Of a stretch of DNA of 64,000 bases, positions 8,631 through 17,980 are shown piece after piece. The stretch is taken from NCBI RefSeq assembly GCF_008932245.1, contig NZ_CP034910.1, forward strand, positions 1,550,001 through 1,614,000, given 5' to 3'. This DNA is from Sinorhizobium alkalisoli. Its GTDB lineage: Bacteria > Pseudomonadota > Alphaproteobacteria > Rhizobiales > Rhizobiaceae. Position 1 is the stretch's first letter; each line of letters starts with the position of its first letter. Position numbers and translations under genes: made by a program. The notes beneath the pieces are model-generated. The model did not search any database, was not told the origin of the DNA, and worked only from the letters and a program-made list of their open reading frames with translations.

Positions 8631-10309
8631 CTACACATGTGGCGGCCAGGTTGAAATGTCCGGCGTGGCGCAAAGTTAAAATGTCACTTTGGATACGTCT
8701 TCAGCCATTTAGAAATGCGACACTCGGCATCTCCACTTGCGCTGAGGCAAGCCCCCGACCGGACCGGCTGGGCCGGGTTGCAAGGGAAGGGAGGGGGCGG
8801 GTGAATGGCACCAACCGGCTTTAGCTTTGAGACCTTGCGATGGCGGATCATTCCGCCGCATCGAGCTCAGAGAGCGCTTGCCGCCGCCGAGCAACGACCG
8901 CCGGATCGTTCATGAAATCCGTCCGCTTGCCCGGCCTGCGTCCCCGCGGCCTGTAGCCATTCTTCTCGCTGTTGGTCTTCACAACCGGCTTCTCTTGCTG
9001 GTCCTGACGGTCCTTGATGTAGGCCAGCACATCGGAAAGACGCTTGTTCTCGGTGATCGCCGCATGCGTCACGCGCTGGTCCTTGTCGAACACCCGGTAG
9101 GACAGGGAATGCCCCTTCCAGCGCACATCGAGCCGGCCATCGGCATAAGCGTAGGTCTCGACATAGCGGCCGACCAGTCCGCGCGTCACCTCGGTCTCTT
9201 CCAGCATGATCCGCTGGCGCTCGTAGGAGAACGTCAACTGGGCACCGACATAACGCTGCTCACGTTTGCAGAGGATCTCCTTCAGCCGGTCCGACGCGAG
9301 ATTCATCGGCCGATGCAGATCATCCGGTCGGGCAGGGGTAATGGCAAACTGCCGGTTATAGCGCTCCATGAACCGAGGCAGGAAAGCGTTGCCGTCGTCC
9401 ATGCCGCAGATGCCCTCCAGGCGCAGATCCTTGATCAAACGGTCCTGCAGCGTCCGGTTCATCCGCTCGACCCGGCCCTTCGCCTGGCTCGAGTTTGCGC
9501 AAAGAATCTCGATGTTTAGCTCTGACAGCGCACGCCCGAACTGGGTCATGCCCTGGCCGCCCTTGGCGTCCTTCTTCGCCACCCGGAACACCGAATGCTT
9601 GTCGGAATAGAAGGCGACCGGCGCACCATGCGCCTTCAGATAGAGTTCCAGCGCCTCGAAATACGTAAACGCGCTTTCCGAGCGTACGAAGCGCAACTGC
9701 ATCAGCTTGCCGGTCGCATCGTCGATGAACACCAGCAGCGAACAGGGATCACCACGATCCTCGAACCAGCGATGCTCGGACCCGTCGATCTGCACCAGCT
9801 CGCCATAGGCTTCGCGGCGCAGCCGCGGCTGGTGAAACGTCCGGCGCTGCTTGCGCGACAGCCACAGGCCGGCCTCCGACATCCATTGGCGCAAGGTCTC
9901 GCGCGACACCGTCAGCCCATCGCGCTCGGCCAGCTTCTCGGCCGCCAGCGTCGGGCCGAAATCGGCATAGCGCTCGCGCACGATCGCCATGGCGTAATCG
10001 CGCACGCCGTCGCTAATCCGGTTGTTCGACGGTCGGCCGATCGCCCTGTGCCGGATCGCCGCCGCTCCATCCGTCCGGATCCGCTCCAGCAGTCGACGCA
10101 CCTGACGCGTGCTCAAGCCCAGGACATGCGCCGCCGAAACCAGCGTCATGCGGCCGTCGACCACCTTCGACAAAACCTCGATCCGCTGCAGGTCGCGCTC
10201 GCTCATCGCAATCAATCCCATCCGCAATCTCCCACGTCATTGAAAACGCGGGGAGAGTGACATTCTTACTTTGCAGGAACAGGACACTTTAACTTTGCGG
10301 CTACAACAG
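8631..10309. mobile_element. Complete insertion sequence, ISNCY/IS1202-like
   Basis: A single transposase gene is enclosed by imperfect inverted repeats of about 50 bp. The left one (8638-8688) begins TGTGGCGGCC and ends near AAAATGTCACT. The right one (10256-10308), read on the minus strand, begins TGTTGTAGCC and ends AGAATGTCACT. Both contain the shared pieces GCAAAGTTAAA and TGTCAC in similar positions. AAAATC occurs at 8625-8630 and again at 10310-10315 and may be a 6-bp target duplication, which would put the exact ends at 8631 and 10309. The end coordinates carry a few bases of uncertainty. Confidence 0.8.
8848..10221 (-). CDS. ISNCY-family DDE transposase
   Basis: A transposase of about 457 residues with an N-terminal helix-turn-helix ('TLVSAAHVLGLSTRQVRRLL') and an integrase-core domain. 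The catalytic acidic residues appear in 'VQIDGSEHRWFEDRG', 'AFYSDKHSVF' and 'SSQAKGRVERMNRTL', giving a D-D-E arrangement. The C-terminus is basic (PRGRRPGKRTDF). A GGGAGA ribosome binding site precedes the ATG at 10221; a TTG at 10227 and an ATG at 10206 are alternatives. The gene is intact with no frameshift, so the element may still be active. Confidence 0.9.
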   Translation of the reverse strand: MGLIAMSERDLQRIEVLSKVVDGRMTLVSAAHVLGLSTRQVRRLLERIRTDGAAAIRHRAIGRPSNNRISDGVRDYAMAIVRERYADFGPTLAAEKLAERDGLTVSRETLRQWMSEAGLWLSRKQRRTFHQPRLRREAYGELVQIDGSEHRWFEDRGDPCSLLVFIDDATGKLMQLRFVRSESAFTYFEALELYLKAHGAPVAFYSDKHSVFRVAKKDAKGGQGMTQFGRALSELNIEILCANSSQAKGRVERMNRTLQDRLIKDLRLEGICGMDDGNAFLPRFMERYNRQFAITPARPDDLHRPMNLASDRLKEILCKREQRYVGAQLTFSYERQRIMLEETEVTRGLVGRYVETYAYADGRLDVRWKGHSLSYRVFDKDQRVTHAAITENKRLSDVLAYIKDRQDQQEKPVVKTNSEKNGYRPRGRRPGKRTDFMNDPAVVARRRQALSELDAAE

Positions 10310-10574
10310 AAAATCAGATAATCTATGTTATGGAACTTTACCTGACTTGCCCAAGCGGATGGCAATAATGTGTGCGCAAGGCGTTCGCGCGAAGCGGCAC
10401 CTGCGGCAAGCGCACGAACGTCCGCGTTCCGCCTGAGAAAAGCCCCGAGACAGGCAAGCCCGAGTTGACTTCCACATCATCCTGTGGGCTAGCCTTTTCA
10501 AGGTTCACCGTCGGCGAGCGGAGAAAACGACCGCGCTTCCAGCGAACCGGCGAGCATGGATTGGAGGAACGCAC

Positions 10575-11954
10575 TTGCATCTTCGTCATCAGATCGTCGC
10601 CCTGGCCATCGTCCCTCTGATCGTCGCGATCCTGACCATTACCGCCTTCATCACATTGCAGTCGACGACACTCGTTCAAAGCAGCATCGATACCTTCGAG
10701 AAAAACATGCTGAAGGCGAAGGAGAATGAGCTTCTGAACCTCACCAATCTCGCCCTCTCGGCAATCAACGAGGTCTATGGCAAGGCGGGTCCCGACGACG
10801 AGGCAGCGAAGGAAAAGGTCAAGGCGATCCTCAAGAGCCTCGACTACGGCCGGGACGGCTATTTCTTCGTCTACGACTACGACGGCAACAATCTCGTCCA
10901 TCCCCGACAGGAGTTCCGTCCGGGACGCAACTGGCTCGGCCTGGTCGATCCCGATGGCGACCGCGTCATCGCCAATCTGATCGCCAAGGCCAAGGAAGGC
11001 GGCGGGCTCCATCAGTACAAATGGGAAAAGCCCTCCTCCGGCAAGCTTGCCGACAAGCTCTCCTTCGCCGCCGGCCTCGACAAATGGAACTGGATGATCG
11101 GAACGGGGGTCTATCTCGACGACGTCTTTGCGCAAACCGCAGCCGCCAAGGCGGATCTCCGCGAGAATATCCGCACGACCTTTCTGGTCGTGACGCTGAT
11201 CGCCGTACCGGCCGTGCTGCTCGTCTTCGCCACCTGCATGCTGGTGACGCTGCGCGAACGGCGAATGGCGGACGGCAAGCTGAAGCAGCTGACGCAGCGC
11301 ATCATCGACACGCAGGAGGAGGAACGGGCGCGGCTCGCGCGCGAACTGCACGACGGGATATCGCAGAACCTCGTCGGCGTGCGCTATGCGATCGACCTTG
11401 CGAGCCGCCAGGTCAAGAACCGTAGCGAGGACGCTTCCAGGGCGATCGACGTCGGCGTCGAGGCCTTGAACGGCGCGATCAAGGAGGTGCGACGGCTTTC
11501 GCACGAATTGCGGCCGCGGGTGCTCGACGATCTCGGCCTGACGCCGGCGCTGAAGGCGCTGAGCGAGAATTTCACCGAGCGCACCGGGATTGAGGTGGAC
11601 ATGGAAGCCGCGTGGCGGGACATGCTGAGGCCGGAGGCGAGCACGGCCCTTTACCGCATCGCCCAGGAAGCCCTCAACAATATCGAGCGGCATTCCGGGG
11701 CAAGCCGGGTGGAAATCAGGCTCTGGAGCGAAAAAGAGCGCGTCAGGATGACGATTGCCGACAATGGCAATGGTTTTGTGGAGGACGAACTCAAGGATGG
11801 CCGAGGCGGGCTTGGCCTGCGCAACATGCAGGAACGCATGGCGCATTTCGGCGGTCTCCTGCTCGTCAAATCAGGCCCGGAGGGGACGCGGCTGACCGCT
11901 ATGCTGCCGAAATCGGCAAACCACGAGCCTGAAAGACGGCGGGAGGCAGCATGA
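10575..11954 (+). CDS. Cache-domain sensor histidine kinase (NarX/HisKA_3 type)
   Basis: A 459-residue membrane kinase starting at a TTG preceded by GGAGG (10563-10567). Transmembrane helix 1 spans about residues 7-28 and a periplasmic single-Cache domain about 30-195 ('GRDGYFFVYDYDGNNLVHP', 'WNWMIGTGVYLDD'). Helix 2 is at about 202-225. The HisKA_3 phosphoacceptor His259 lies in ARELHDGISQNL, followed by a GHKL ATPase domain ('EALNNIERHS', 'DNGNGF', 'GGLGLRNMQER'). The Cache sensor resembles those detecting small organic acids. The regulator overlaps it by 4 bp and a TRAP transporter follows, so it probably senses the TRAP substrate. Confidence 0.92.
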   Translation: MHLRHQIVALAIVPLIVAILTITAFITLQSTTLVQSSIDTFEKNMLKAKENELLNLTNLALSAINEVYGKAGPDDEAAKEKVKAILKSLDYGRDGYFFVYDYDGNNLVHPRQEFRPGRNWLGLVDPDGDRVIANLIAKAKEGGGLHQYKWEKPSSGKLADKLSFAAGLDKWNWMIGTGVYLDDVFAQTAAAKADLRENIRTTFLVVTLIAVPAVLLVFATCMLVTLRERRMADGKLKQLTQRIIDTQEEERARLARELHDGISQNLVGVRYAIDLASRQVKNRSEDASRAIDVGVEALNGAIKEVRRLSHELRPRVLDDLGLTPALKALSENFTERTGIEVDMEAAWRDMLRPEASTALYRIAQEALNNIERHSGASRVEIRLWSEKERVRMTIADNGNGFVEDELKDGRGGLGLRNMQERMAHFGGLLLVKSGPEGTRLTAMLPKSANHEPERRREAA

Positions 11955-12583
11955 GCAGACAGCAACCCATCAAGGTCCTCCTGATAGACAACCATCCACT
12001 GGTGCTCGACGGCCTCAAGGCGCTGCTCGAAACCTACGGCCAGGTGGAGGTGGTTGGCACCGCGGGGCTGGCGCGCGCGGGGCTCGAGATTGCCCTGCGC
12101 GCGCAGCCGGACGTCGTGCTGATGGACATCAACATGCCGCAAGTGAACGGCATCGACGCGATCGAGCTCTTCAAGCAGCAACTGCCCGGCATACGCGTGC
12201 TCATGCTTTCCATGCATGACAGCCGAGAATACATCTCGACGTCGGTTCTCAAAGGCGCCCGCGGCTATATCCTCAAGGATGTCTCGACCGAGGAGATCGT
12301 TGCGGCGATCGAGGCGGTCGCGCGCGGCGAGACCTACTTCTCCTCCGGGGTCTCGGACGTGCTGATGGAACGCAATGCCGACGACAACGCCGTGCCGCTT
12401 ACCCTTCGTGAGCAGGAGGTGCTGCGTCTCTTGGCGTCCGGCCAGAGCAATCGCGATATCGCACAGACCCTCGGCATTTCGGCTGCCACGGTGGAAACGC
12501 ATCGCAAGAACCTGAAAAGGAAGCTCGGCATTGCGACGACCGCCGGGCTGACGCGGTATGTCATCGAGCACGGGTTGACGTGA
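11951..12583 (+). CDS. NarL/LuxR-family response regulator
   Basis: A 210-residue regulator with an N-terminal receiver domain (Asp13 in the acidic pocket, phosphoacceptor Asp59 in VVLMDINMP, Lys in YILKD). The C-terminal LuxR helix-turn-helix reads 'LTLREQEVLRLLASGQSN' and 'ISAATVETHRKNLKRKL'. It is coupled by a 4-bp overlap to the Cache-domain kinase. A NarL-like dyad lies 7 bp after its stop and upstream of the TRAP genes, consistent with control of that operon. Confidence 0.93.
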   Translation: MSRQQPIKVLLIDNHPLVLDGLKALLETYGQVEVVGTAGLARAGLEIALRAQPDVVLMDINMPQVNGIDAIELFKQQLPGIRVLMLSMHDSREYISTSVLKGARGYILKDVSTEEIVAAIEAVARGETYFSSGVSDVLMERNADDNAVPLTLREQEVLRLLASGQSNRDIAQTLGISAATVETHRKNLKRKLGIATTAGLTRYVIEHGLT

Positions 12584-12589
12584 GCGGCC

Positions 12590-12605
12590 TACCCACTTCT
12601 GGGTA
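12590..12605 (+). promoter_or_regulatory. NarL-like 7-2-7 dyad upstream of the TRAP operon
   Basis: TACCCAC (12590-12596), two bases TT, then CTGGGTA (12599-12605) form inverted heptamers spaced by 2 bp. This is the arrangement bound by NarL-type regulators, whose heptamer is TACYYMT-like. It sits between the NarL-type regulator gene and dctQ. It could instead act as a weak hairpin, since its stem is 6 bp without a following T run. Confidence 0.45.
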
Positions 12606-12713
12606 TGTTATTGAATCTCCTCAATATTCCTCCTTGCAGCCAGGAAAGCGCGGGCATACCAATTGCCGCGACGACCGGTGGTCCCAGCCACCCGTCATCG
12701 GGGAGGAAGTTCG

Positions 12714-13262
12714 ATGCCTATTCTATTGTCGCTGTCTCGCGTCATCGACGCGATGAATACCCATGCGGGCAAGGCGGTCTCTTGGCTGCTTCTGGCTGAT
12801 GTGCTGATCAGCGCCCTCAATGCGATCTCGCGCAAGCTTTTCGACCTCAGCTCGAACGCTTGGCTCGAGGCGCAGTGGTATCTGTTCTCGGCTGTCTTCC
12901 TGGTCGCAGCCGGTTTCACCCTGCTCAACAACGAGCATGTCAAGGTCGACCTCTTCTATGGTCACCTGCCGCGCCGTGCGCAGCTCTGGATCGAGGCGAT
13001 GGGAACGTTCCTTTTCCTCATGCCCTTCTGTCTGATCACGATCTATCTGGCGACGCCGATCTTCTTTGCGAAGTTCTCGAGCGGCGAGATCTCCAACAAT
13101 ACCGGCGGCCTGGTTCTCTGGCCCGTCTGGATGCTGATCCCGATCGGATTCGGACTGCTGGCGCTGCAGGGGCTTTCGGAACTGATCAAGCGCATCGCCA
13201 TCCTTCGCGGTGACCTGCCCGATGCGATTGCGCTCGCCGACGCCGAAGCCAACGCCCTCTAG
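12714..13262 (+). CDS. dctQ: TRAP transporter small permease (DctQ subunit)
   Basis: A 182-residue membrane protein with four hydrophobic segments. DctQ hallmarks are 'AISRKLF' and 'WLEAQWYLFSAVFLVAAGFTLLNNEHVKVDLFY' split around residues 40-80. It forms the membrane complex with DctM for Na+-driven uptake of organic acids. The ATG at 12714 has GGAGGAAG just upstream (12702-12709); an in-frame ATG at 12663 lacks this. It belongs to one operon with dctM and dctP. Confidence 0.92.
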   Translation: MPILLSLSRVIDAMNTHAGKAVSWLLLADVLISALNAISRKLFDLSSNAWLEAQWYLFSAVFLVAAGFTLLNNEHVKVDLFYGHLPRRAQLWIEAMGTFLFLMPFCLITIYLATPIFFAKFSSGEISNNTGGLVLWPVWMLIPIGFGLLALQGLSELIKRIAILRGDLPDAIALADAEANAL

Positions 13263-13363
13263 AGCGGTATGCGCTCACATGCGTTCGCACAACCGCTCTA
13301 TCTGTTTGTTTTTGCCGCATTTGTGCGACTTCAGGTGATTCCACCTGACTGCAAAATGCTCTA
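13260..13363 (+). repeat. Palindromic intergenic repeat between dctQ and dctM
   Basis: TAGAGCGGT (13260-13268) pairs with ACCGCTCTA (13292-13300). A second hairpin has stems TCAGGTG (13331-13337) and CACCTGA (13342-13348). The whole element starts with TAGAGC and ends with GCTCTA (13358-13363). Such two-hairpin mosaics recur between genes in Sinorhizobium and relatives. Here it fills the only gap inside the TRAP operon and may tune mRNA stability. The first hairpin overlaps the dctQ stop. Confidence 0.6.
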
Positions 13364-13380
13364 AATCAGGATCTCGTCAC

Positions 13381-14928
13381 ATGTTCGCTTTCTTCGCGGA
13401 AAATCTCGCGCCGATCATGTTTCTGTCGCTGATCGTCGTGCTGCTGATCGGCTATCCGGTCGCCTTTGCCCTCGCCTTCGTCGGCTTCGTTTTCGGCTTC
13501 ATCGGCATCGAAATGGGCCTCCTGCCCGCGAGCCTCTTCGGGGCCATTCCCGACCGGATCTTCGGGCAGATGTCGAACGAGACTCTGCTTGCGATCCCCT
13601 TCTTCACCTTCATGGGCCTCATCCTGGAGCGAAGTGGGATGGCGGAGGATCTGCTCGACACGATCGGGCAACTCTTCGGACCGGTTCGTGGCGGGCTCGC
13701 CTTCGCCGTCGTCTTCGTCGGCGCGATCCTGGCGGCGACTACGGGCGTCGTTGCGGCCTCGGTCATCTCCATGGGTTTGATCTCGCTGCCGATCATGCTG
13801 CGCTACGGCTACGACCGGAGGATAGCTGCCGGCACCATCGCCGCCTCGGGAACGCTTGCGCAGATCGTCCCGCCGAGCCTGGTGCTGATCATCCTCGCCG
13901 ACCAGCTCGGCCGCTCCGTGGGCGACATGTACAAGGGCGCACTAGTGCCGGGTCTGCTGCTCGTCGCCGTCTATGCCGGCTTCATCGCGGTCATGTCGCT
14001 GCTGCAGCCGAAGAGCGTGCCGGCGCTGCCGCCCGAAGCCCGGTCGCTCCGCGGCCTCAAGCTCGCACGCAAGGTGATGACGTCCCTCATCCCGCCCCTC
14101 GCCCTCATCTTCCTCGTGCTCGGCACCATCTTCATCGGCCTTGCTACGCCGACGGAAGGCGGCGCCATGGGCGCGGTCGGGGCGCTGATGCTGGCCGCAT
14201 TCAACCGCCGCCTCGATCTGACGATCCTGCGTTCGGCGCTCTATGCAACGGCAAAGCTCTCCTCCTTCGTGATCTTCATCCTGCTCGGCGCGCGCGTCTT
14301 CTCGCTCACCTTCTACGGCGTGAACGGCCATATCTGGGTCGAGCACCTGATGACGTCCATACCCGGAGGCGAGCTTGGCTTCCTGATCGCCGCCAACCTG
14401 CTCGTCTTCTTCCTCGCCTTCTTCCTCGACTATTTCGAGCTGGCCTTCATCATCATCCCGCTGCTGGCGCCGGTCGCGGATAGTCTCGGTATCGACCTCA
14501 TCTGGTTTGGCGTGATGCTGGCGATCAATATGCAGACGAGCTTCATGCACCCGCCCTTCGGCTTCTCGCTCTTCTATCTCCGCTCGGTGGCACCGGCTCG
14601 CGCCTATCGCGACAAGGTGACCGGCGAGACTATCCAACCGGTTACTTCCGGCCAGATCTATAGGGGCGCGCTGCCGTTCCTCGGCATCCAGCTGGCAATG
14701 GTCGTACTCGTCATGTCGTTCCCCGGCCTCGTCACCCACTACAAGTCCGGCCAGGTGGAGGTGGACCCGTCAGAAATCCAGCTGGATGTCCCGATGCCGG
14801 GAGACGCGGAAAGCAATCCCTTCGGCACCCCGGCCGCGCCCTTCGGCACGGAAGACGGCGGGACGAGCCCCGACCTCTCGTCCGTGGACTTCGGTTCGCC
14901 CACGCCAGATTTCGGCGCGCCGCAATAG
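13381..14928 (+). CDS. dctM: TRAP transporter large permease (DctM subunit)
   Basis: A 515-residue polytopic protein with 'GYPVAFALAFVGFVFGFIG', 'FTFMGLILERSGMAEDLL', 'TGVVAASVISMGLISLP' and 'ASGTLAQIVPPSLVLIILA', the family-typical discontinuous helices of the ion-transporter superfamily. It is longer than the usual DctM of about 430 residues. The extra length includes a soluble C-terminal tail from about residue 455 that is rich in Pro, Gly and Asp and repeats F-G-x-P-type motifs. This longer form resembles the keto-acid/mannitol-chloroaromatic TRAP subgroup. It is the translocating subunit of the operon. Confidence 0.92.
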   Translation: MFAFFAENLAPIMFLSLIVVLLIGYPVAFALAFVGFVFGFIGIEMGLLPASLFGAIPDRIFGQMSNETLLAIPFFTFMGLILERSGMAEDLLDTIGQLFGPVRGGLAFAVVFVGAILAATTGVVAASVISMGLISLPIMLRYGYDRRIAAGTIAASGTLAQIVPPSLVLIILADQLGRSVGDMYKGALVPGLLLVAVYAGFIAVMSLLQPKSVPALPPEARSLRGLKLARKVMTSLIPPLALIFLVLGTIFIGLATPTEGGAMGAVGALMLAAFNRRLDLTILRSALYATAKLSSFVIFILLGARVFSLTFYGVNGHIWVEHLMTSIPGGELGFLIAANLLVFFLAFFLDYFELAFIIIPLLAPVADSLGIDLIWFGVMLAINMQTSFMHPPFGFSLFYLRSVAPARAYRDKVTGETIQPVTSGQIYRGALPFLGIQLAMVVLVMSFPGLVTHYKSGQVEVDPSEIQLDVPMPGDAESNPFGTPAAPFGTEDGGTSPDLSSVDFGSPTPDFGAPQ

Positions 14929-15013
14929 TAAGCACCCAACGACCCTAGTCCGGCTGCCGCTTCGCCCCGACAGCCGCCCGGAATCACCCATCCAAAACTG
15001 AGGAGGACCACGC

Positions 15014-16129
15014 GTGACTCATACTCTCAACAGACGAAACTTCCTGTCGAAAGGCGTGCTGGCCGGCGTTGCAACAGCCGCCGGTTCGACGCTCGCCGCT
15101 CCTGCGATCGGCGCGGAATTGCCGACCCTTCGCTGGCGCCTGACCTCGGGTTTCCCGAATAATCTCGACACGATTTACGGCGGCGCCGTGGTGATGGCCG
15201 AGGCTCTGTCGAAGATCACCGAAGGCAAATTCCAGATCCAGGTATTCCAGGCCGGCGAGATCGTGCCCGGACCACAGGCCCTCGACGCAGTGAACGCCAA
15301 CACGGTCGAAATCGCCCATACTTGCGGCTACTATTTCACCGGCAAGGATCCGACATTCGCGATCGGCTCGACCATTCCCTTCGGCATGAACGCGCGCCAG
15401 CAGAATGCCTGGCTCTATCATGGCGGCGGCAACGAGCTCTACAACGCGTTTCTCGCCGACTATGGCGTCGTCGGCATTCCTGGCGGCGCGACCGGCGCCC
15501 AGATGGGCGGCTGGTTCCGCAACGAGATCAAGAGCCTCGCCGATCTTAAGGGCGTCAAGATGCGCATCGCCGGTATTGCCGGCCAAGTCATGGCGAAACT
15601 TGGCGTCGTGCCGCAGCAATTGCCGGGCGGCGACATCTATCCGGCGCTCGAGCGCGGCACGATCGACGCGGCCGAATGGATCGGCCCCTATGACGACGAG
15701 CGCCTCGGCTTCTACCAGATCGCGCCGAACTATTATTATCCGGCCTATTGGGAAGGCGGGTTGACCGTGCACTTCTTCGTCAACAAGGCGCAATACGAGG
15801 CGCTGCCGGAAGCCTACAAGGTCGCGCTCGACACCGCCTGCAAGGCGGCGAACCTCAACATGCAGGCCATGTACGACGTCAAGAACACGACGGCGATCCG
15901 TACGCTCGTCGGCAAGGGCGTAAAGCTCAGGCCGATGCCGCGCGACATCCTCGATGCGGCCTACCAGGCCACCTTCGAGCTCTACGGCGAATTCGAGGAC
16001 AAACATCCCGCCTGGGCGAAAATCTATCCGCAGTGGAAGAAGTTCCGCGACGAATCCTTCCAATGGTTCCGCGTCGCCGAATACAGCTATGACAGCTACA
16101 ACTACGCGGCACAGGCGGCCGGCAAGTAA
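15014..16129 (+). CDS. dctP: TRAP transporter substrate-binding protein (DctP subunit), Tat-exported
   Basis: A 371-residue periplasmic binding protein. The N-terminus NRRNFLSKGVLAG is a twin-arginine signal ending near APAIGA. The mature part begins LPTLRWRLTSGFPNN and contains 'MGGWFRNEIKSLADLKGVKMR' and 'QQLPGGDIYPALERGTIDAAEW', typical of DctP proteins of the TakP-like (2-oxo acid) branch. The GTG start at 15014 follows AGGAGG at 15001-15006. It is the last gene of the TRAP operon, followed by a strong hairpin. An alpha-keto acid or similar carboxylate substrate is inferred, not proven. Confidence 0.9.
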   Translation: MTHTLNRRNFLSKGVLAGVATAAGSTLAAPAIGAELPTLRWRLTSGFPNNLDTIYGGAVVMAEALSKITEGKFQIQVFQAGEIVPGPQALDAVNANTVEIAHTCGYYFTGKDPTFAIGSTIPFGMNARQQNAWLYHGGGNELYNAFLADYGVVGIPGGATGAQMGGWFRNEIKSLADLKGVKMRIAGIAGQVMAKLGVVPQQLPGGDIYPALERGTIDAAEWIGPYDDERLGFYQIAPNYYYPAYWEGGLTVHFFVNKAQYEALPEAYKVALDTACKAANLNMQAMYDVKNTTAIRTLVGKGVKLRPMPRDILDAAYQATFELYGEFEDKHPAWAKIYPQWKKFRDESFQWFRVAEYSYDSYNYAAQAAGK

Positions 16130-16139
16130 GCAGAATGCA

Positions 16140-16174
16140 AATCTCGCTCCAGGCCCTCGGCCTGGAGCGAGATT
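16140..16174 (+). terminator. Perfect 16-bp stem hairpin after the TRAP operon
   Basis: AATCTCGCTCCAGGCC (16140-16155), loop CTC, then the exact reverse complement (16159-16174). No long T run follows. Because GntR ends at 16238 on the opposite strand, the hairpin may serve both converging transcripts. Confidence 0.8.
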
Positions 16175-16237
16175 ACTCCATATAGTCAGAGCAGTAGAGC
16201 CGCTAGCTCATCCGAATTGGAAGGGGCTCGGCTTCAT

Positions 16238-16990
16238 CTAAACGTGCGGCACGGCCGGGGTTCGCTGTGCCCGCAGGTCGTGGAGCAACCGTTCCTGACC
16301 GACGCGGATCACATGCTCCATCGCACCGCGGGCGCCCTCCTCGTTCCGGCGCCGGATTTCCTCGACGATACGGATATGGGCCATGGCGACGCGATCGATC
16401 TCGGTCGCGTCGGCGCGGGGGCTCGTTCGCCTGAAGACCCCCACCAATGCCGCTTCGATCAGGCTTCCCACCGTATGCATGAATGGATTGAGAGAGGATT
16501 CGAGCAGGCTCAGGTGAAATTCCAGATCGGCCTGGGCGAGCGTCTGCCCGTCGTGGCCGGCTTTCCCCATGGCAACGGCGAGCCGCATCATCCGGGCAAT
16601 GTCCGCATCAGTCGCCCGCCGCGCCGCGAGACCCGCGGCATAGGGCTCGAGTGCCAGCCGCACCTCGCAGACATGGCGCAGAAAATCCTCGTCGACGCCG
16701 GCATTGAAACGCCATGTGAGCACGTCGCTGTCGAAGAGATTCCAGCTGGCTCGCGGCAGCACGCGCGTGCCGATGCGGGCCCGGGCGAGCACCAGGCCTT
16801 TGGCGGCAAGGGTCTTCATCGCTTCGCGCAGGACCGTTCGGGAGACATTGAAACGGGCTGCAAGTTCGAGGTCTCCGGGCAGTATCTCGCCCACCGCAAA
16901 CTCGCCGCCGACGACGGCTTGTCCCAGTTCGTCCACGACGAGGCGATGGCTCGTCCTTTTGCCCGCAGGCCTGCCGAAGCGTGACGGCAT
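16238..16990 (-). CDS. GntR-family (FadR/FCD) transcriptional regulator
   Basis: A 250-residue regulator. The N-terminal winged helix is visible in 'GEILPGDLELAARFNVSRTV' and 'LREAMKTLAAKGLV'. The C-terminal FCD effector domain has metal/ligand histidines in 'DLEFHLSLLESS' and 'MAHIRIVEEI'. It lies 21 bp after yjfF on the same strand and so is probably the last gene of the ytfQRT-yjfF operon and its local regulator. Family members usually repress until a sugar acid or similar ligand binds. Confidence 0.9.
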   Translation of the reverse strand: MPSRFGRPAGKRTSHRLVVDELGQAVVGGEFAVGEILPGDLELAARFNVSRTVLREAMKTLAAKGLVLARARIGTRVLPRASWNLFDSDVLTWRFNAGVDEDFLRHVCEVRLALEPYAAGLAARRATDADIARMMRLAVAMGKAGHDGQTLAQADLEFHLSLLESSLNPFMHTVGSLIEAALVGVFRRTSPRADATEIDRVAMAHIRIVEEIRRRNEEGARGAMEHVIRVGQERLLHDLRAQRTPAVPHV

Positions 16991-17011
16991 TTCACCCGGC
17001 CCTCCCCCTCG

Positions 17012-17980
17012 TCATGCGTGCTGCCTCTCAGCCCGCGTCAGCCGGATGATCCCCTTCTGCAACAGGATGAAGGCGAAGAGCAGCAGACCGATCAGGATCT
17101 TCGTCCACCAGCTCGACAGCGTGCCGTCGAAGGTGATGTAGGTCTGGATCAGCCCCTGGATCAGGATACCGACGAGGGTCCCGGCGACGAAGCCCGAGCC
17201 GCCGGTCAAAAGCGTCCCGCCAATGACGACGGCCGTGATCGCGTCGAGTTCGACGCCGACCGCAGCGAGCGAATAGCCGGCCGAGGTATAGAGCGAGAAG
17301 ACGATGCCGGAGAGCCCCGCCAGCAGCCCCGAGAGGGCGTAGATGCCCATGGTCGTTCTCGCGACCGGCACGCCCATCAGTTGCGCCGTCGCGGCGCCGC
17401 CGCCTAGCGCATAGACATTGGTGCCGAAGCGGGTTCTGTGCGCAATCACAATGCCGACGGCGAAGACGAGCAGCATCAAACCGCCGATCAGCGTAATCCG
17501 ACCGCCGCCGGGCAGCTTGTAATAGAACCCTTTCAAGGTGGCATAGAACGGATGCTTGATCGGAACGGAATCGATCGAGAGCACGAAGGCCATGCCGCGG
17601 GCGAGGAACATGCCGGCGAGCGTGACGATGAAGGCAGGCATTTCGAGGTAATGGATGATCGCTCCCATGAGCGCCCCGAACGCCGTGGTGATAACAAGCA
17701 CCAGCGCGAAGGCGACGAGCGGGTGCATACCGCCCTGCTCCAGAACGACGGCGAGAAACACGCCGGTAAAGGCGATGACCGCACCGACCGAGAGGTCGAT
17801 GCCGCCGGACAGGATGACGAAGGTCATGCCGACGGCAGCAATGCCGAGGAAGGCGTTATCCGTCAGCAGATTGCCGATCACCCGCGTCGAAAGCATGTTC
17901 GGGAACTGCATGACGCAGAGCGCATAGCTCAGTACGAAGATGAGGATCGTTGCCGTAAGCGGAAGATATTTCTGCTTCAT
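17012..17980 (-). CDS. yjfF: Sugar ABC transporter permease YjfF
   Basis: A 322-residue CUT2-family permease with about nine hydrophobic segments and the family signatures 'AVGMTFVILSGGIDLSVGAV' and 'ELDAITAVVIGGTLLTGGSG'. The features and position match YjfF of the ytfQRT-yjfF system, which imports galactofuranose in E. coli. The start overlaps the stop of ytfT by 4 bp. It acts as half of the membrane channel with YtfT. Confidence 0.9.
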   Translation of the reverse strand: MKQKYLPLTATILIFVLSYALCVMQFPNMLSTRVIGNLLTDNAFLGIAAVGMTFVILSGGIDLSVGAVIAFTGVFLAVVLEQGGMHPLVAFALVLVITTAFGALMGAIIHYLEMPAFIVTLAGMFLARGMAFVLSIDSVPIKHPFYATLKGFYYKLPGGGRITLIGGLMLLVFAVGIVIAHRTRFGTNVYALGGGAATAQLMGVPVARTTMGIYALSGLLAGLSGIVFSLYTSAGYSLAAVGVELDAITAVVIGGTLLTGGSGFVAGTLVGILIQGLIQTYITFDGTLSSWWTKILIGLLLFAFILLQKGIIRLTRAERQHA

